Shown: piece by piece, positions 10,054 through 18,711 of the stretch | How positions within the stretch are numbered: position 1 is the first letter of the stretch | Layout: each line of letters opens with the position of its first letter | Assembly: GCA_946478895.1 (NCBI GenBank) | Contig: CAMLDY010000011.1 | Coordinates: 1-50,157 of the forward strand | Source of the DNA: an uncultured Gemmatimonadota bacterium | GTDB taxonomy: Bacteria; Gemmatimonadota; Gemmatimonadetes; Gemmatimonadales; Gemmatimonadaceae | Length of the DNA stretch: 50,157 nucleotides | Direction: 5' to 3' | Program-made: the position numbers and the translations under genes | The notes under the pieces: model-generated | Seen by the model: only the letters and a program-made list of their open reading frames with translations | What the model was told of the DNA's origin: nothing | Databases searched by the model: none

Positions 10054-10440
10054 ATGGGCAGATTCATTCCCCCCGATCACTCGAAGGGCGACCCCAACAC
10101 GATTGGCGGGTACATGGCCGTCCACGATCGCCCGGCGGCGTTCGAGGGCAGCGACGGCGCATCCTACAGTGTCGAGATCGTCACCGACGAGAGCGGTGAC
10201 AAGGCCAAGCCATTCGCCGCGTACCTGTTGTTCGTGCGCTGGGGCCAGGGCGATCCGGTCGCGAGCGGCCATCTCGAGACCGAGTTCCTCTCCTTCGCCG
10301 CGAGCGAGGACGATGCCCGTCGCGCAGTCGGCACCATGAAGCTCAACGATGTGAAGGCCACCCTCGATGCGCTGATCAAAGCGCGCCACGCGCAATCAGT
10401 CCAGTGGTGGGACGCGATGCGCCGAGAGGGTAGCAGTTGA
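10054..10440 (+). CDS. Conserved small protein of unknown function
   Basis: The 128-residue soluble protein has no signal peptide or membrane segment and I do not recognise the family. The N-terminal half has GRFIPPDHSKGDPNTIGGY, then a predicted beta-rich core (SYSVEIVTDE, FAAYLLFVRWG) and a C-terminal helix ending QSVQWWDAMRREG. It starts 2 bases after the proline dehydrogenase stop and its own stop overlaps the TTG of rsgA (TTGA at 10437-10440). It is therefore firmly inside the operon and very likely expressed. Confidence 0.75.
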   Translation: MGRFIPPDHSKGDPNTIGGYMAVHDRPAAFEGSDGASYSVEIVTDESGDKAKPFAAYLLFVRWGQGDPVASGHLETEFLSFAASEDDARRAVGTMKLNDVKATLDALIKARHAQSVQWWDAMRREGSS

Positions 10441-11396
10441 CGCAGAAGCAGGGGATCGTGCTGCGTGGGACGGGTGGGGTCTGGCACGTTCGCGCGGCAT
10501 CGGGCGAGGTCCACGAAGCATCGCTGCGCGGGCGGCTAAAGCTCGATCGTGAAGAGACCCAGAAGCTTGCCGTCGGAGACCACGTAGTTCTGGAGATCGA
10601 TCAGCGCGGTGCAGTCTGGACGATCACCGACATTCTGCCGCGGCACTCGCAGCTGGCGCGGCGCGCGCCCGGGGAAGGACAGGGCGAGCGCATCGTCGCC
10701 GCCAACGTCGATCAGGTCATCGTAGTCTTCGCCGCGGCGAAACCGGAGCCGCACCGTCGGATGCTCGACCGATTTCTCGTAATCGCCGAGGCCAATTCAC
10801 TCGACGCGCGTGTGATCATCAACAAGGTGGAGCTCGTCGATCGCGACGCCGCGGAGCGCGATTTCGCCGACTATGGCTCGGCGGGCTATCCGGTGCATTT
10901 CACCAGCGTCAAGCAGCGCATCGGCCTCGAGGATCTTCACGAACAACTGTCGGGGAAGACATCGGTGCTGACCGGACCGTCGGGTGTGGGCAAGTCATCG
11001 CTCATGAACGCGATGTACCCCGGGTTGGATCTCCGCGTCGGCGAGATCAGCGAGTCGGTGAACAAAGGACGCCACACCACTGTCGGGGCTTTGATGCATC
11101 CACTGCCCGATGCGGGGTTCGTCGTCGATACCCCGGGACTCCGTGAAGTCGGAATGTGGGGTTTGTCTTCAGACCACCTGGACGAATGCTTCCGAGAATT
11201 CCGCGCGCACATCCCGAATTGCAAATTCGGGAACTGCACCCACCGCGTCGAGCCGGGTTGCGCGGTGCGCGAAGCCGTCAGCGCCGGCGAGATCAGCGCC
11301 GAGCGGTTTGACAGTTATCTCCGGCTGCGGGAAGAGATCGAGCAATCGGAGAAGAAGTGGGCTCCCTACTCTGCGACGCAGCGGCGACGATCCTAG
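10437..11396 (+). CDS. rsgA: Ribosome small-subunit-dependent GTPase A
   Basis: The 319-residue protein has an N-terminal OB-fold and then a circularly permuted GTPase domain in the order G4 (NKVE), G1 (GPSGVGKSS), G3 (DTPGLRE). The C-terminal zinc knuckle includes CKFGNCTHRVEPGC. RsgA checks late 30S ribosome maturation. The start is a TTG overlapping the previous stop; no better in-frame ATG is close. The TAG stop overlaps the TAG of the convergent osmC gene at 11393-11396, with no hairpin between them. Confidence 0.96.
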   Translation: MTQKQGIVLRGTGGVWHVRAASGEVHEASLRGRLKLDREETQKLAVGDHVVLEIDQRGAVWTITDILPRHSQLARRAPGEGQGERIVAANVDQVIVVFAAAKPEPHRRMLDRFLVIAEANSLDARVIINKVELVDRDAAERDFADYGSAGYPVHFTSVKQRIGLEDLHEQLSGKTSVLTGPSGVGKSSLMNAMYPGLDLRVGEISESVNKGRHTTVGALMHPLPDAGFVVDTPGLREVGMWGLSSDHLDECFREFRAHIPNCKFGNCTHRVEPGCAVREAVSAGEISAERFDSYLRLREEIEQSEKKWAPYSATQRRRS

Positions 11397-11830
11397 CCCG
11401 CCAGCTCCACCGTCCAATCGATCTCGAGATCCGGACGAAGCGTCTCTCTCACCGAACAATACTTGTTGGCCGACAGCTCGATCGCGCGCAGTGCGTGGGC
11501 CTCGTCGATCCCTTTGCCGCCGATCCGGAAGTTCAGCGTGATGTGCTTGTAGCGCCGCGGAACTGTCGCCACGCGCTCGCCGACGACGTCGATCGACAAC
11601 GATTCGATCGGCGTCCGCTGTTTCGCCAGGATGTCGATCACGTCGTACGAAACACACGTCGCGAGAGCCGTGAGCAGCGTTTCGGGTGGGCTTTGACCCG
11701 TCTCGCCTTCTCCGTCGATCCGCGCCGTCGGACCATCCGGCCGGCCGGCATCGAAACGGTGATCCCCGACCCAGTCGACGTGAATTCGAGACGGCTTCGG
11801 AGGCGCTGTGACCGGCGAAGGAGCCGTCAT
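11393..11830 (-). CDS. OsmC-family peroxiredoxin-like protein
   Basis: The 145-residue protein has the two catalytic Cys of the OsmC/Ohr family in [12 protein letters not shown] and [11 protein letters not shown]. The fold order is N-terminal strands, the long central helix and the C-terminal strand. Members reduce organic hydroperoxides with lipoyl or thiol donors. I chose the ATG at 11830 because it overlaps the sulfurtransferase stop in ATGA, rather than the upstream in-frame start at 11875. This coupling with a sulfurtransferase suggests a shared thiol/sulfur-stress role. Confidence 0.9.
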   Translation of the reverse strand: MTAPSPVTAPPKPSRIHVDWVGDHRFDAGRPDGPTARIDGEGETGQSPPETLLTALATCVSYDVIDILAKQRTPIESLSIDVVGERVATVPRRYKHITLNFRIGGKGIDEAHALRAIELSANKYCSVRETLRPDLEIDWTVELAG

Positions 11831-12735
11831 CTCTCCGGTCCCTTCTCGATTGGAGCGCGCACCGCGTTGCCCCATTCCGTCCAGCTCCCGTCGTAATTCC
11901 GGACGCGGTCGTAACCGAGGAGATAGGTGAGGACGAACCAGGTGTGCGACGACCGCTCCCCGATGCGGCAGTAGGCGACGATGTCATCGGTCTTCTTGAG
12001 ACCCTTCTCCTGCTCGTAGATCGCGCGCAGTGATGCCGCGTCCTTGAAGCTGCCGTCGGAATTCGCTGCGCGCGCCCACGGAACGCTCTTCGCGCCTGTA
12101 ATGTGACCACCGCGCAGGGTTCCTTCCTGCGGGTAGTCCGGCATGTGGGTTCGCTGTCCGGTGAACTCTTCGGGCGACCGCACATCGATCAACGGCTTGC
12201 CGGCTTCCGCGTGCTCCCGCACCTGGTGGAAGAACGCGCGGATCTTCTCATCGGACCGTTTTGGAGCCTTATAGCTCGTTTTGGGAAAACGCGGAACCTC
12301 GGTGTTGAACGGCCGCCCTTCCTGCTCCCATTTGATACGGCCGCCGTCGAGCAGCTTCGCGTTGGTGAATCCGAACAGCTGAAATACCCAGAACGCGTAG
12401 GTCGCCCACCAGTTGTTTTTGTCGCCGTAGAAAATGACGGTGGTGTTCTCGTCGATGCCCTTCTCGCGCAGAAGCTTCTCGAACTGCTCCGACGACACGT
12501 AATCGCGGAGGACGGGGTCGTTCAAATCGAGGTGCCAATCGACTTTCTGCGCGCCGGGAATGTGCCCGGTGTCGTAAAGAAGAACGTCCTCGTCGCTCTC
12601 GATGATCCGCAGACTGGGATCGTCGAGGTGCTCCGCCAGCCAGTTGGTGGTGACGAGAACTTCCGGATGCACGTAGTTCTTTCCGGCGATTGCCGGATCG
12701 ACGGTGGTTGGGCCGCCGGTGATCGTTGCCGCCAT
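11827..12735 (-). CDS. sseA: Thiosulfate / 3-mercaptopyruvate sulfurtransferase (tandem rhodanese)
   Basis: The 302-residue protein has two rhodanese domains, the first structural (about 20-150) and the second catalytic (about 165-295). The active-site Cys is in [14 protein letters not shown]. The loop CRIGER fits the thiosulfate sulfurtransferase type better than the CGSGVT loop of mercaptopyruvate enzymes, so the substrate is probably thiosulfate and the symbol sseA is only by family. No signal peptide is visible. It is translationally coupled to osmC and divergent from a [2Fe-2S] protein. Confidence 0.92.
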   Translation of the reverse strand: MAATITGGPTTVDPAIAGKNYVHPEVLVTTNWLAEHLDDPSLRIIESDEDVLLYDTGHIPGAQKVDWHLDLNDPVLRDYVSSEQFEKLLREKGIDENTTVIFYGDKNNWWATYAFWVFQLFGFTNAKLLDGGRIKWEQEGRPFNTEVPRFPKTSYKAPKRSDEKIRAFFHQVREHAEAGKPLIDVRSPEEFTGQRTHMPDYPQEGTLRGGHITGAKSVPWARAANSDGSFKDAASLRAIYEQEKGLKKTDDIVAYCRIGERSSHTWFVLTYLLGYDRVRNYDGSWTEWGNAVRAPIEKGPER

Positions 12736-12824
12736 GTTCGCTCCGCAGATGGAGAGCCTGAAGCATAATCAGGGGCCGCAGCCTGGCGGGCAAGTGCAAT
12801 CGCGCGGACGCTTATCTTTGCTCG

Positions 12825-13154
12825 ATGAGCGAGAGACAATTGCCGGTGATGGCCCCCTACTCGCGACACGTTCTTGTTTGCACGGGCGGCTTCTGCTCTC
12901 CGGACCGCCGCGGCCGCGAGCTTTACTCGTTGCTCGCGGAGCTGCTCCAGCGTGAAGACCTCCTGTTCGGCCCCGACCGCGTCAAGCGCGGTGAGACCCC
13001 ATGCCTCGGCGTGTGCAGCAACGGTCCGATCGTGGTTGTCTATCCCGACGGAATCTGGTACGCCGAGGTGACGCCCGAACTGCTGGAGCGCATTGTCGTT
13101 GAGCACCTCAAGCAGAACCGCCCCGTCGAGGACGCGATTTTTCACCGACTCTGA
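12825..13154 (+). CDS. Thioredoxin-like [2Fe-2S] ferredoxin
   Basis: The 109-residue protein has the spaced Cys set of thioredoxin-fold [2Fe-2S] ferredoxins: VCTGGFCSP near the N-terminus and CLGVCSNGP near residue 60. The C-terminus resembles the NuoE-like/(2Fe-2S) ferredoxin domain (VVYPDGIWYAEVTPE). It is probably a small electron carrier. The ATG at 12825 is used here; the ATG at 12849 (MAPYSRH) would remove eight non-conserved residues. It is divergent from the sulfurtransferase across 89 bases. Confidence 0.85.
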   Translation: MSERQLPVMAPYSRHVLVCTGGFCSPDRRGRELYSLLAELLQREDLLFGPDRVKRGETPCLGVCSNGPIVVVYPDGIWYAEVTPELLERIVVEHLKQNRPVEDAIFHRL

Positions 13155-13208
13155 ATCGGCACGGTCAATGCAATTTCACAATCACATTCGGTGATAAGGA
13201 GGACTGCA

Positions 13209-13424
13209 ATGCCACGAGAGCTGATCGAACCGAACGAAGGTGATAAACGATACGTGCGCAGAGAGGCGAGCGGTCAATTCAGTGAAACTGACGATGTGGG
13301 CCGCTCATTAAGCCGCGACCGTAAGAAACCCGCGAAGAATGCGGCAAAGCGCGGAGAAGGGGACCGGGGCGACCGAAAATCCGGGCGCTCGGGCGGTGGC
13401 GGTTCGCGGGGTCGAGGGCGGTAG
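13209..13424 (+). CDS. Small basic conserved protein
   Basis: The 71-residue protein is strongly charged. The N-terminal half (GDKRYVRREASGQFSETDD then VGRSLSRDRKK) matches a motif I recall from small uncharacterised bacterial proteins. The tail is Lys/Arg/Gly-rich and probably disordered, compatible with nucleic-acid binding, but no function is established. The ATG at 13209 follows AAGGAGG at ideal spacing, which decides the start. A strong hairpin terminator follows 15 bases after the stop, so it is probably monocistronic. Confidence 0.75.
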   Translation: MPRELIEPNEGDKRYVRREASGQFSETDDVGRSLSRDRKKPAKNAAKRGEGDRGDRKSGRSGGGGSRGRGR

Positions 13425-13439
13425 AGTTTACCGATTCAG

Positions 13440-13463
13440 AAAGGAGAGCTTGTGCTCTCCTTT
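13440..13463 (+). terminator. Hairpin terminator
   Basis: A perfect 10-base inverted repeat AAAGGAGAGC / GCTCTCCTTT with a TTGT loop is followed by CGCGTTT. It lies directly after the small basic protein gene. The U-tract is short, but the A-rich and T-rich stem edges fit an intrinsic terminator. Confidence 0.75.
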
Positions 13464-13563
13464 CGCGTTTCGTCAAGCAAGATTTCGAGCGGGTTTCCCC
13501 CGCTCTGCCGTCACCAAAGGGCATACGTCATGCGTTTGCTAGGCCTCCCAAACAGGAGGAATT

Positions 13564-13968
13564 ATGGCGCAGGACAAAAACCTCAGCGACAAGAACCAGA
13601 ACAACCCGGGTAATTCCCGTGACAGCACTGGTGGCTCGAGTGGAAGCAGCGGCTACGGCGGCAGCAGCGATGCGGGCCGGAGCAGCGGCGGAATGGGAGC
13701 GGGCAGTGGCTCCGGAAGCACCGGAGGTTCGGGAAGCACCGGAGGCTCGGGATCTCGCGGTAACAGCAGTGGATTCGGCGACGATCTCGGAGGTTCGAGC
13801 AGGTCGGGGTCGCGCGGCGGCAGCAGCGACTCGGGCAATAGCGGCATGAGTGGGTCCTCGAGCGGCTCGAGCGGCTCCTCCAGTGGCAGTTCCTCCGGTG
13901 ACAGCTCGACGAACCGCGGCGGAAGCAGTGGCTCGGGTGGAAGCAGTGGCTCGAGCAGCAACCGGTAG
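13564..13968 (+). CDS. Gly/Ser-rich low-complexity protein
   Basis: The 134-residue protein starts MAQDKNLSDKNQNN and is then almost only Gly and Ser with scattered Arg, Asp and Thr. It has no signal peptide, membrane segment or Cys, and looks fully disordered. The start is set by AGGAGG seven bases upstream of the ATG. Because Gly/Ser codons in high-GC DNA give open frames on several strands, coding status rests on the good ribosome site, the polar N-terminus and a proper terminator just downstream. The function is unknown. Confidence 0.65.
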   Translation: MAQDKNLSDKNQNNPGNSRDSTGGSSGSSGYGGSSDAGRSSGGMGAGSGSGSTGGSGSTGGSGSRGNSSGFGDDLGGSSRSGSRGGSSDSGNSGMSGSSSGSSGSSSGSSSGDSSTNRGGSSGSGGSSGSSSNR

Positions 13969-13985
13969 TAGTAAGCGGCAATCAG

Positions 13986-14019
13986 AAAGGGCGGGGGCGC
14001 AAATGGCTCCCGCCCTTTT
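13986..14019 (+). terminator. Hairpin terminator
   Basis: AAAGGGCGGG and CCCGCCCTTT form a perfect 10-base stem around a 13-base loop, followed by another T. It lies 18 bases after the stop of the Gly/Ser-rich gene. Confidence 0.75.
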
Positions 14020-14101
14020 CATTTGCTGTCGGCTGAGCGGCAGAGGTTAGCTTTAGCTCCCGCTTTCGCTTTAACTTTCTGGGCAACCGGCTGCAGTCAA
14101 A

Positions 14102-14425
14102 GTGACAACATCACCATTCAATCCGCGCAGGCTCGCGCTCGGGGCGGCGAAGAAGCTGATCTTCGAGAACGAAGATCCCGAGACGGCACTCGAGCGCATC
14201 GCCGGTCTCACGTCGTTGGACAATCGGAGTCCGGAGAGCAACTCAATGTCACGCTCGCGTAGCACCATCCTCAACAACCTCGACGAGATGTACCGCGAAG
14301 CATTCGAACGGGCCAAGGCCAGCGGCGACCAGTCGCAGATGGCGACCCTCGACTTCGCGTACCGACGGGAGCAGCTGTACTTCGAGATCCTTCTCGACGT
14401 TCGCGACGCGCTTGAGCGCCGCTAG
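14102..14425 (+). CDS. Small conserved protein of unknown function
   Basis: The 107-residue protein starts at a GTG. It is predicted to be mostly helical: an N-terminal segment (LALGAAKKLIFENEDPETALERIAGL), a short Ser/Asn-rich linker and a charged C-terminal helical hairpin (LDEMYREAFERAKASGD to LDVRDALERR). I do not recognise the family. It lies 30 bases upstream of the TerC-like gene on the same strand and is probably co-transcribed with it. Confidence 0.6.
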   Translation: MTTSPFNPRRLALGAAKKLIFENEDPETALERIAGLTSLDNRSPESNSMSRSRSTILNNLDEMYREAFERAKASGDQSQMATLDFAYRREQLYFEILLDVRDALERR

Positions 14426-14455
14426 GCGCGCCGTTCCATCCGCGAAGGATGGCCG

Positions 14456-15388
14456 GTGAATTCGATCTGGGGCTGGATTGGCTTCAACGTCGTCGTTCTG
14501 GCGATCCTGGCACTCGATCTCGGCGTTCTCCATCGCAAATCCGAAAAAGTCTCGCTCAGGGAGTCCGCGGTCTGGAGCGCGGTCTGGGTCGCGCTGTCGC
14601 TTTCCTTTGCGTTCGCGATCTATCGCACGATGGGAAAGCAATCGGGGCTCGAGTTCCTCACCGGGTACTTGATCGAGTACGCGCTTTCCGTCGACAACAT
14701 CTTCGTCTTCGTCCTTATCTTCTCGTATTTCGGGGTGCCGGCCAAGTACCAGCATCGGGTGCTTTTCTGGGGAATCATCGGCGCGCTCGTGCTGCGCGGA
14801 GTCATGATCGTCGCCGGCTCGGCGCTCGTCAGTCGCTTCGCGTGGACGTTGTACATTTTCGGCGCGTTCCTGGTGGCCACTGGGTTGAGGATGGCGCTCC
14901 AAAAGGATGCCGCTGTTTACAACCCGCAGCGCGATCCTGTGCTGCGGCTCTCGCGGCGGCTCATGCCAGTCACCAGCGACTACCACGGCAAGAACTTCTT
15001 CGTCCGGGAGCGCGACGCGGCCGGAAGACTGCGAACCGCCGCAACGCCCCTATTCATAGTATTGCTGATCGTCGATACCACCGACGTCATTTTCGCGACT
15101 GATTCGATTCCCGCCATTTTCGCCGTCACGCGCGATCCGTTCATCGTCTATACCTCCAACATCTGCGCGGTGCTCGGCCTGCGCGCACTCTATTTCCTCC
15201 TCGCCAACGTCGTGGACAAGTTCGTCTACCTCAAGCTGGGCCTGTCGGTGGTGCTCATCTTCATCGGCGCGAAGATGCTCCTCGAGCAGGTCTTTCACAT
15301 TCCAATCCTCGCCTCGCTAGGTGTGGTCGCGGCGGTGCTCGGGACCTCGATCTTCGCGTCGGTCAGGTGGCCTCGAACCGGGCACTAA
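14456..15388 (+). CDS. TerC/Alx-family integral membrane protein
   Basis: The 310-residue protein has about eight to nine membrane segments. The two acidic family motifs are present: EYALSVDNIFVFVLI around residue 78 and DTTDVIFATDSIPAIFAV around residue 205. Length and layout match Alx/YgjT-type proteins. Relatives are tied to manganese export and to loading metal onto exported proteins. The start is a GTG after GGATGGCCG, without a strong ribosome site. I looked for the yybP-ykoY manganese riboswitch that often precedes this family, but only 30 bases separate it from the previous gene. Confidence 0.9.
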   Translation: MNSIWGWIGFNVVVLAILALDLGVLHRKSEKVSLRESAVWSAVWVALSLSFAFAIYRTMGKQSGLEFLTGYLIEYALSVDNIFVFVLIFSYFGVPAKYQHRVLFWGIIGALVLRGVMIVAGSALVSRFAWTLYIFGAFLVATGLRMALQKDAAVYNPQRDPVLRLSRRLMPVTSDYHGKNFFVRERDAAGRLRTAATPLFIVLLIVDTTDVIFATDSIPAIFAVTRDPFIVYTSNICAVLGLRALYFLLANVVDKFVYLKLGLSVVLIFIGAKMLLEQVFHIPILASLGVVAAVLGTSIFASVRWPRTGH

Positions 15389-15476
15389 ATTGCCCCGACG
15401 GGTTACTCTAACGGCGGAGAACACGTCTTTCATTGGCTTCTCCCACCGCCTTCACCCACACAATCAGGACCTTCGC

Positions 15477-16337
15477 ATGAGATGCATTTCACGCATTGCG
15501 GGCGCCGCACTCGCGCTCGCGCCGATGTCATACACGAACGCCCAGGCCCCGGCCCGGAACCTGGCAATGGATTTCCGGACCACCGTCACGATTTCCGGAA
15601 TGCCCGACACGGGCGTCATCCAGGGGCATGCCGTCGGCTCCGGCGACAAGATGCGCATGGACCTCGACCTGAAAGGTCCCGGTGCGCAGGTCAGTCCGCT
15701 CGGCGGCGCCGGCGGCAAGATCACCATGATCCTGTCGGACACGGGCAAGACGGTCACCTACCTCGATTCGGCGAGCAGTCGCTATCTGCGCGTCCGACCA
15801 TCGGACATGCTGGCGATGGCGCAGCAATCCGGGCAGATGACGATGAAGTTTTCCGACACCCAGGCGAACGTCGACAATCTCGGCGCGGGGCCGAAGATCC
15901 TGGGCCACCCGACCTCGCACTATCGCGTCGGAACCGGCATGACGATGACCATCGCGGCGATGGGTCAGGAGCAGACGGTAAAAATCTCGACCACCGCCGA
16001 CTATTTTTACGCCACTGATCTCGCTGGTGTGGTGAATCCGTTCGCGACTCTCACCGGCAGCGACATGTCGGCGATGTTCGGTGGGTCGAGCAAGGAGTTC
16101 GCGGACAAGCTCAAGCTTGCCCAAAGCAAGCTGCCCAAGGCGACACCGCTGCGCGCCTCTACCACCGCGACCATGATCGCTCAGGGGCAGACCCGCGTCA
16201 CCAATACCAAAGCCGAGGTCACCTCAGTAGAGTGGGTCGCTGCCAAGCCCGGCATCTTCGACGTGCCGGCCGGGTACACAGCGATCGCGCTGCCGGGAAT
16301 GCAGGGCGATTCAGGCGGCGCGATTCCGCCGAAGTAG
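15477..16337 (+). CDS. Exported protein of unknown function (DUF4412-like)
   Basis: The 286-residue protein has an N-terminal signal peptide (Arg/Ile start, hydrophobic core, cleavage near SYTNAQA). The mature part is beta-rich and resembles outer-membrane or periplasmic proteins of the DUF4412 kind, with a measured-lipid-carrier-like pattern (KMRMDLDLKG, KTVTYLDSASSRYL). Assignment to that family is by impression only. The frame is open to 15321, but that part overlaps the TerC-like gene. The ATG at 15477 starts the signal peptide. Its stop directly abuts an unusual GGGGATG inverted array. Confidence 0.75.
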   Translation: MRCISRIAGAALALAPMSYTNAQAPARNLAMDFRTTVTISGMPDTGVIQGHAVGSGDKMRMDLDLKGPGAQVSPLGGAGGKITMILSDTGKTVTYLDSASSRYLRVRPSDMLAMAQQSGQMTMKFSDTQANVDNLGAGPKILGHPTSHYRVGTGMTMTIAAMGQEQTVKISTTADYFYATDLAGVVNPFATLTGSDMSAMFGGSSKEFADKLKLAQSKLPKATPLRASTTATMIAQGQTRVTNTKAEVTSVEWVAAKPGIFDVPAGYTAIALPGMQGDSGGAIPPK

Positions 16338-16338
16338 C

Positions 16339-16457
16339 GGGATGAGGGATGGGGATGGGGGATGGGGGATGGGCGAAAAAAGGGGGCTCTCATTCGAGAG
16401 CCCCTGTCGTTTAGTCTAGCCCATCCCCATTCCCCCATCCCCCATCCCTCATCCCCT
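16339..16457. repeat. Inverted GGGGATG-unit array filling the convergent intergenic gap
   Basis: The left arm (16339-16374) is a run of GGGATG/GGGGATG/GGGGGATG units. The right arm (16419-16457) is nearly its reverse complement, so the two could pair over about 36 bases. Between them sits a compact terminator hairpin. The array begins one base after the stop of the upstream gene and ends just before the stop of the minus-strand E1 gene. Each arm also has at least four G-runs of three or more and so could form a G-quadruplex. A related array is inside ispH at 42521-42627. Confidence 0.85.
16383..16404. terminator. Bidirectional hairpin terminator
   Basis: GGGGCTCTC-ATTC-GAGAGCCCC is a perfect 9-base stem with a 4-base loop. 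An A-run lies on its left (for minus-strand transcripts) and TGTCGTTT on its right. It serves the convergent exported-protein and E1 genes and sits at the centre of the repeat array. Confidence 0.75.
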
Positions 16458-18578
16458 CTAGAATCTCACAATCTCTTCATACGCCCGCTTGAAATCGTCG
16501 ACCTGCGGGAGGATGGCATCCTCCAGGCGCGGAGCGTAGCCGACGAAAGTGTCCTCTGACGCAACCCGCATCACCGGGGCGTCGAGCCACGCGAAACACT
16601 CATCCGCGATCGAGGCCGAGATCTCGGCGCCCACTCCCCACGACTTCGAGTCCTCGTACGCCACGATCACCCGCGAGTTTTTCTTCACCGAAGCAAATAC
16701 GGTCTCACGATCCCACGGACTCAAGGTGCGCAGATCGATTATCTCGACCGAGATTCCGCTGTCGGCGACTGCGTTGGCGGCAGTAATCGCGCGCTGCACC
16801 GTCGCGCCATACGTGACAACGGTCACGTCGCTGCCTTCGCGCACCACCTTCGCCTTGCCGAACGGAATCATGAAGTTCGGGCCCGGATAGGCAGACTTGT
16901 TGTAGGTCTGGCGGTAGAGGTGCTTGTGCTCGAGGAAAAGGACCGGGTCCTCGCAGCGGATGGCGGTGCGCAACAGACCGTTCGCGTCGAGCGCCGTCGA
17001 TGGACAGACCACGCGCAGTCCCGGGCAGTGCGTGAAAATCGACGCGCCCGTCTGGGAGTGATAGATCGCGCCGCGGATGTAGCCTCCGTAGGTCGTCCGC
17101 ACGACGACGGGCGCCGAGAAGTTGTTGTTGGATCTCCAGCGCATAGTCGCGAGCTCATCGCGCAGCTGCATGTAGGCGGTCCAGATATAGTCGAAGAATT
17201 GTACTTCGACGACGGGCTTGAATCCCCGGACCGCCAGTCCGATCGCGCGGCCGATGATGTTCGCCTCGGCGAGGGGAGAATTGTACACACGGCTACTGCC
17301 GAACTCTTTCTGCAGCCGCCACGTCACCTTGAACACACCGCCCTTGCCCTTGACCTTGTCGAGATACTCCTCACGCGAGACGTCCGCGACGTCCTGACCG
17401 AACACGAGGATCTTGGGATCGCGGCGCATCTCGTCGCGCATGCATGCGTTAAGGAGGTCGACCATCGTCGTCGGATCGCCGGAGAACTGCGGGTCATCCT
17501 CGGTGTCGAACTGCTCGCTGGTTGGATCGACGTCGGGAGAGTACACGCCGAAGTAAACCGAATCCGGGCCGGGCTGCGGTTGCGCGAGGGCGTCGTCAGT
17601 TGCGGCGAGCACGATCGAGTCGACTTCCTTCTGGATCTGGCTGATCTCTTCCTCGGTCGCATGGCCCTCACTGACCAGCCATTGCGGGAACTTCGTGACC
17701 GGATCGCGCTCGGCATCTGCCGCGCGCTCGTCGGCGGGCCGATAGAGCTTCTCGTCGTCCGACAACGAATGTGAGTACGGACGGATTACATGGGCGTGGA
17801 CGAGGGCAGGTCCTTTTCGCTGGCGCGCGTAATCGACGGCGCGGTGCATGGCATCGTAGCTGGCGAGCAGATCGCAGCCATCGACTTCTTCGACGTGCAG
17901 GCCCGGGAACGACCGAACGAGCTTCGAGATGCTGCCACCCGCGGTATTCACCTCCACCGGGACGGAGATCGCGTAGCCGTTGTCTTCCACCAGATAAACC
18001 GCCGGCAGCTTCAGATTCGACGCGGTGTTCAGGGACTCCCAGAATTCGCCCTCGCTGGTCTGGCCTTCGCCGGTCGAAATGAAAACGACTTCGTCGCTCT
18101 CGAAACCATCGGCGATGTTGAGCTGCTTCGCGCGCAGGGTCGCTTCGGCGGAGCCGACGCCCTGCAGAAACTGGGTACCCGTCGGCGATGACGCCGACAC
18201 GATGTTGTAGGCTTTGTGTCCCCAATGGCTCGGCATCTGTCGGCCGCCCGACGCCGGATCGATTGCCGCGCCGGCTGCCTCGTACAGCATCTCGGCCGGT
18301 GTGACGCCCAGCTCCAGGCACAGCGCTCGATCCCTATAGTAGGTGTAGAACCAGTCGTAGGCCGGCTTGAGGATCATTCCAGCCGCGGTGAGCACCGCTT
18401 CGTGGCCGGCTCCCGAGATCTGAAAAAAGATCTTGTTCTGGTTCTTGAGCTGGACCTCTTTGTCGTCCAGCCGCCGAGACAGCAGCATGTTCCGGTACGC
18501 CGCCACGAGCTGCTGGGGCGACAGCCGCGCGCTGGGCGAACCTGCGGTTTTCCGATCGGGAATCGTTCTGGTGGCCAT
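16458..18578 (-). CDS. 2-oxoacid dehydrogenase E1, fused alpha and beta subunits (branched-chain type)
   Basis: The 706-residue protein joins an E1-alpha part (about 1-340) and an E1-beta part (about 370-706). The alpha part has the thiamine-diphosphate motif ([20 protein letters not shown] to VEDNGYAIS) and the phosphorylation-loop-like [17 protein letters not shown]. The beta part has [29 protein letters not shown] and [12 protein letters not shown]. Its sequence resembles 2-oxoisovalerate dehydrogenase more than pyruvate dehydrogenase. It would decarboxylate a branched-chain keto acid and hand the acyl group to an E2. No E2 or E3 gene is adjacent. GGAG precedes the ATG. Confidence 0.9.
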   Translation of the reverse strand: MATRTIPDRKTAGSPSARLSPQQLVAAYRNMLLSRRLDDKEVQLKNQNKIFFQISGAGHEAVLTAAGMILKPAYDWFYTYYRDRALCLELGVTPAEMLYEAAGAAIDPASGGRQMPSHWGHKAYNIVSASSPTGTQFLQGVGSAEATLRAKQLNIADGFESDEVVFISTGEGQTSEGEFWESLNTASNLKLPAVYLVEDNGYAISVPVEVNTAGGSISKLVRSFPGLHVEEVDGCDLLASYDAMHRAVDYARQRKGPALVHAHVIRPYSHSLSDDEKLYRPADERAADAERDPVTKFPQWLVSEGHATEEEISQIQKEVDSIVLAATDDALAQPQPGPDSVYFGVYSPDVDPTSEQFDTEDDPQFSGDPTTMVDLLNACMRDEMRRDPKILVFGQDVADVSREEYLDKVKGKGGVFKVTWRLQKEFGSSRVYNSPLAEANIIGRAIGLAVRGFKPVVEVQFFDYIWTAYMQLRDELATMRWRSNNNFSAPVVVRTTYGGYIRGAIYHSQTGASIFTHCPGLRVVCPSTALDANGLLRTAIRCEDPVLFLEHKHLYRQTYNKSAYPGPNFMIPFGKAKVVREGSDVTVVTYGATVQRAITAANAVADSGISVEIIDLRTLSPWDRETVFASVKKNSRVIVAYEDSKSWGVGAEISASIADECFAWLDAPVMRVASEDTFVGYAPRLEDAILPQVDDFKRAYEEIVRF

Positions 18579-18711
18579 GGGTCTCCAGCGGGCGGGCGTG
18601 CAACGTCAAAAATAGCAGGTAGCGCGCCGGGGCGGCTATCGGTTGTCACCCCCGTCGCGGTGGCCGGCTTTCTGCCCCGATTGGGGGAGGACATCAGCGG
18701 GGGGAAGCGTG

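Noticed and set aside
13564..13968. Gly/Ser gene as a possible minisatellite repeat instead of a gene
   Set aside because: The units are not regular at DNA level, and a good ribosome site and terminator frame it, so I kept it as a low-complexity CDS.
14426..14455. Manganese (yybP-ykoY) riboswitch before the TerC/Alx gene
   Set aside because: Only 30 bases separate it from the preceding gene and no such fold is visible.
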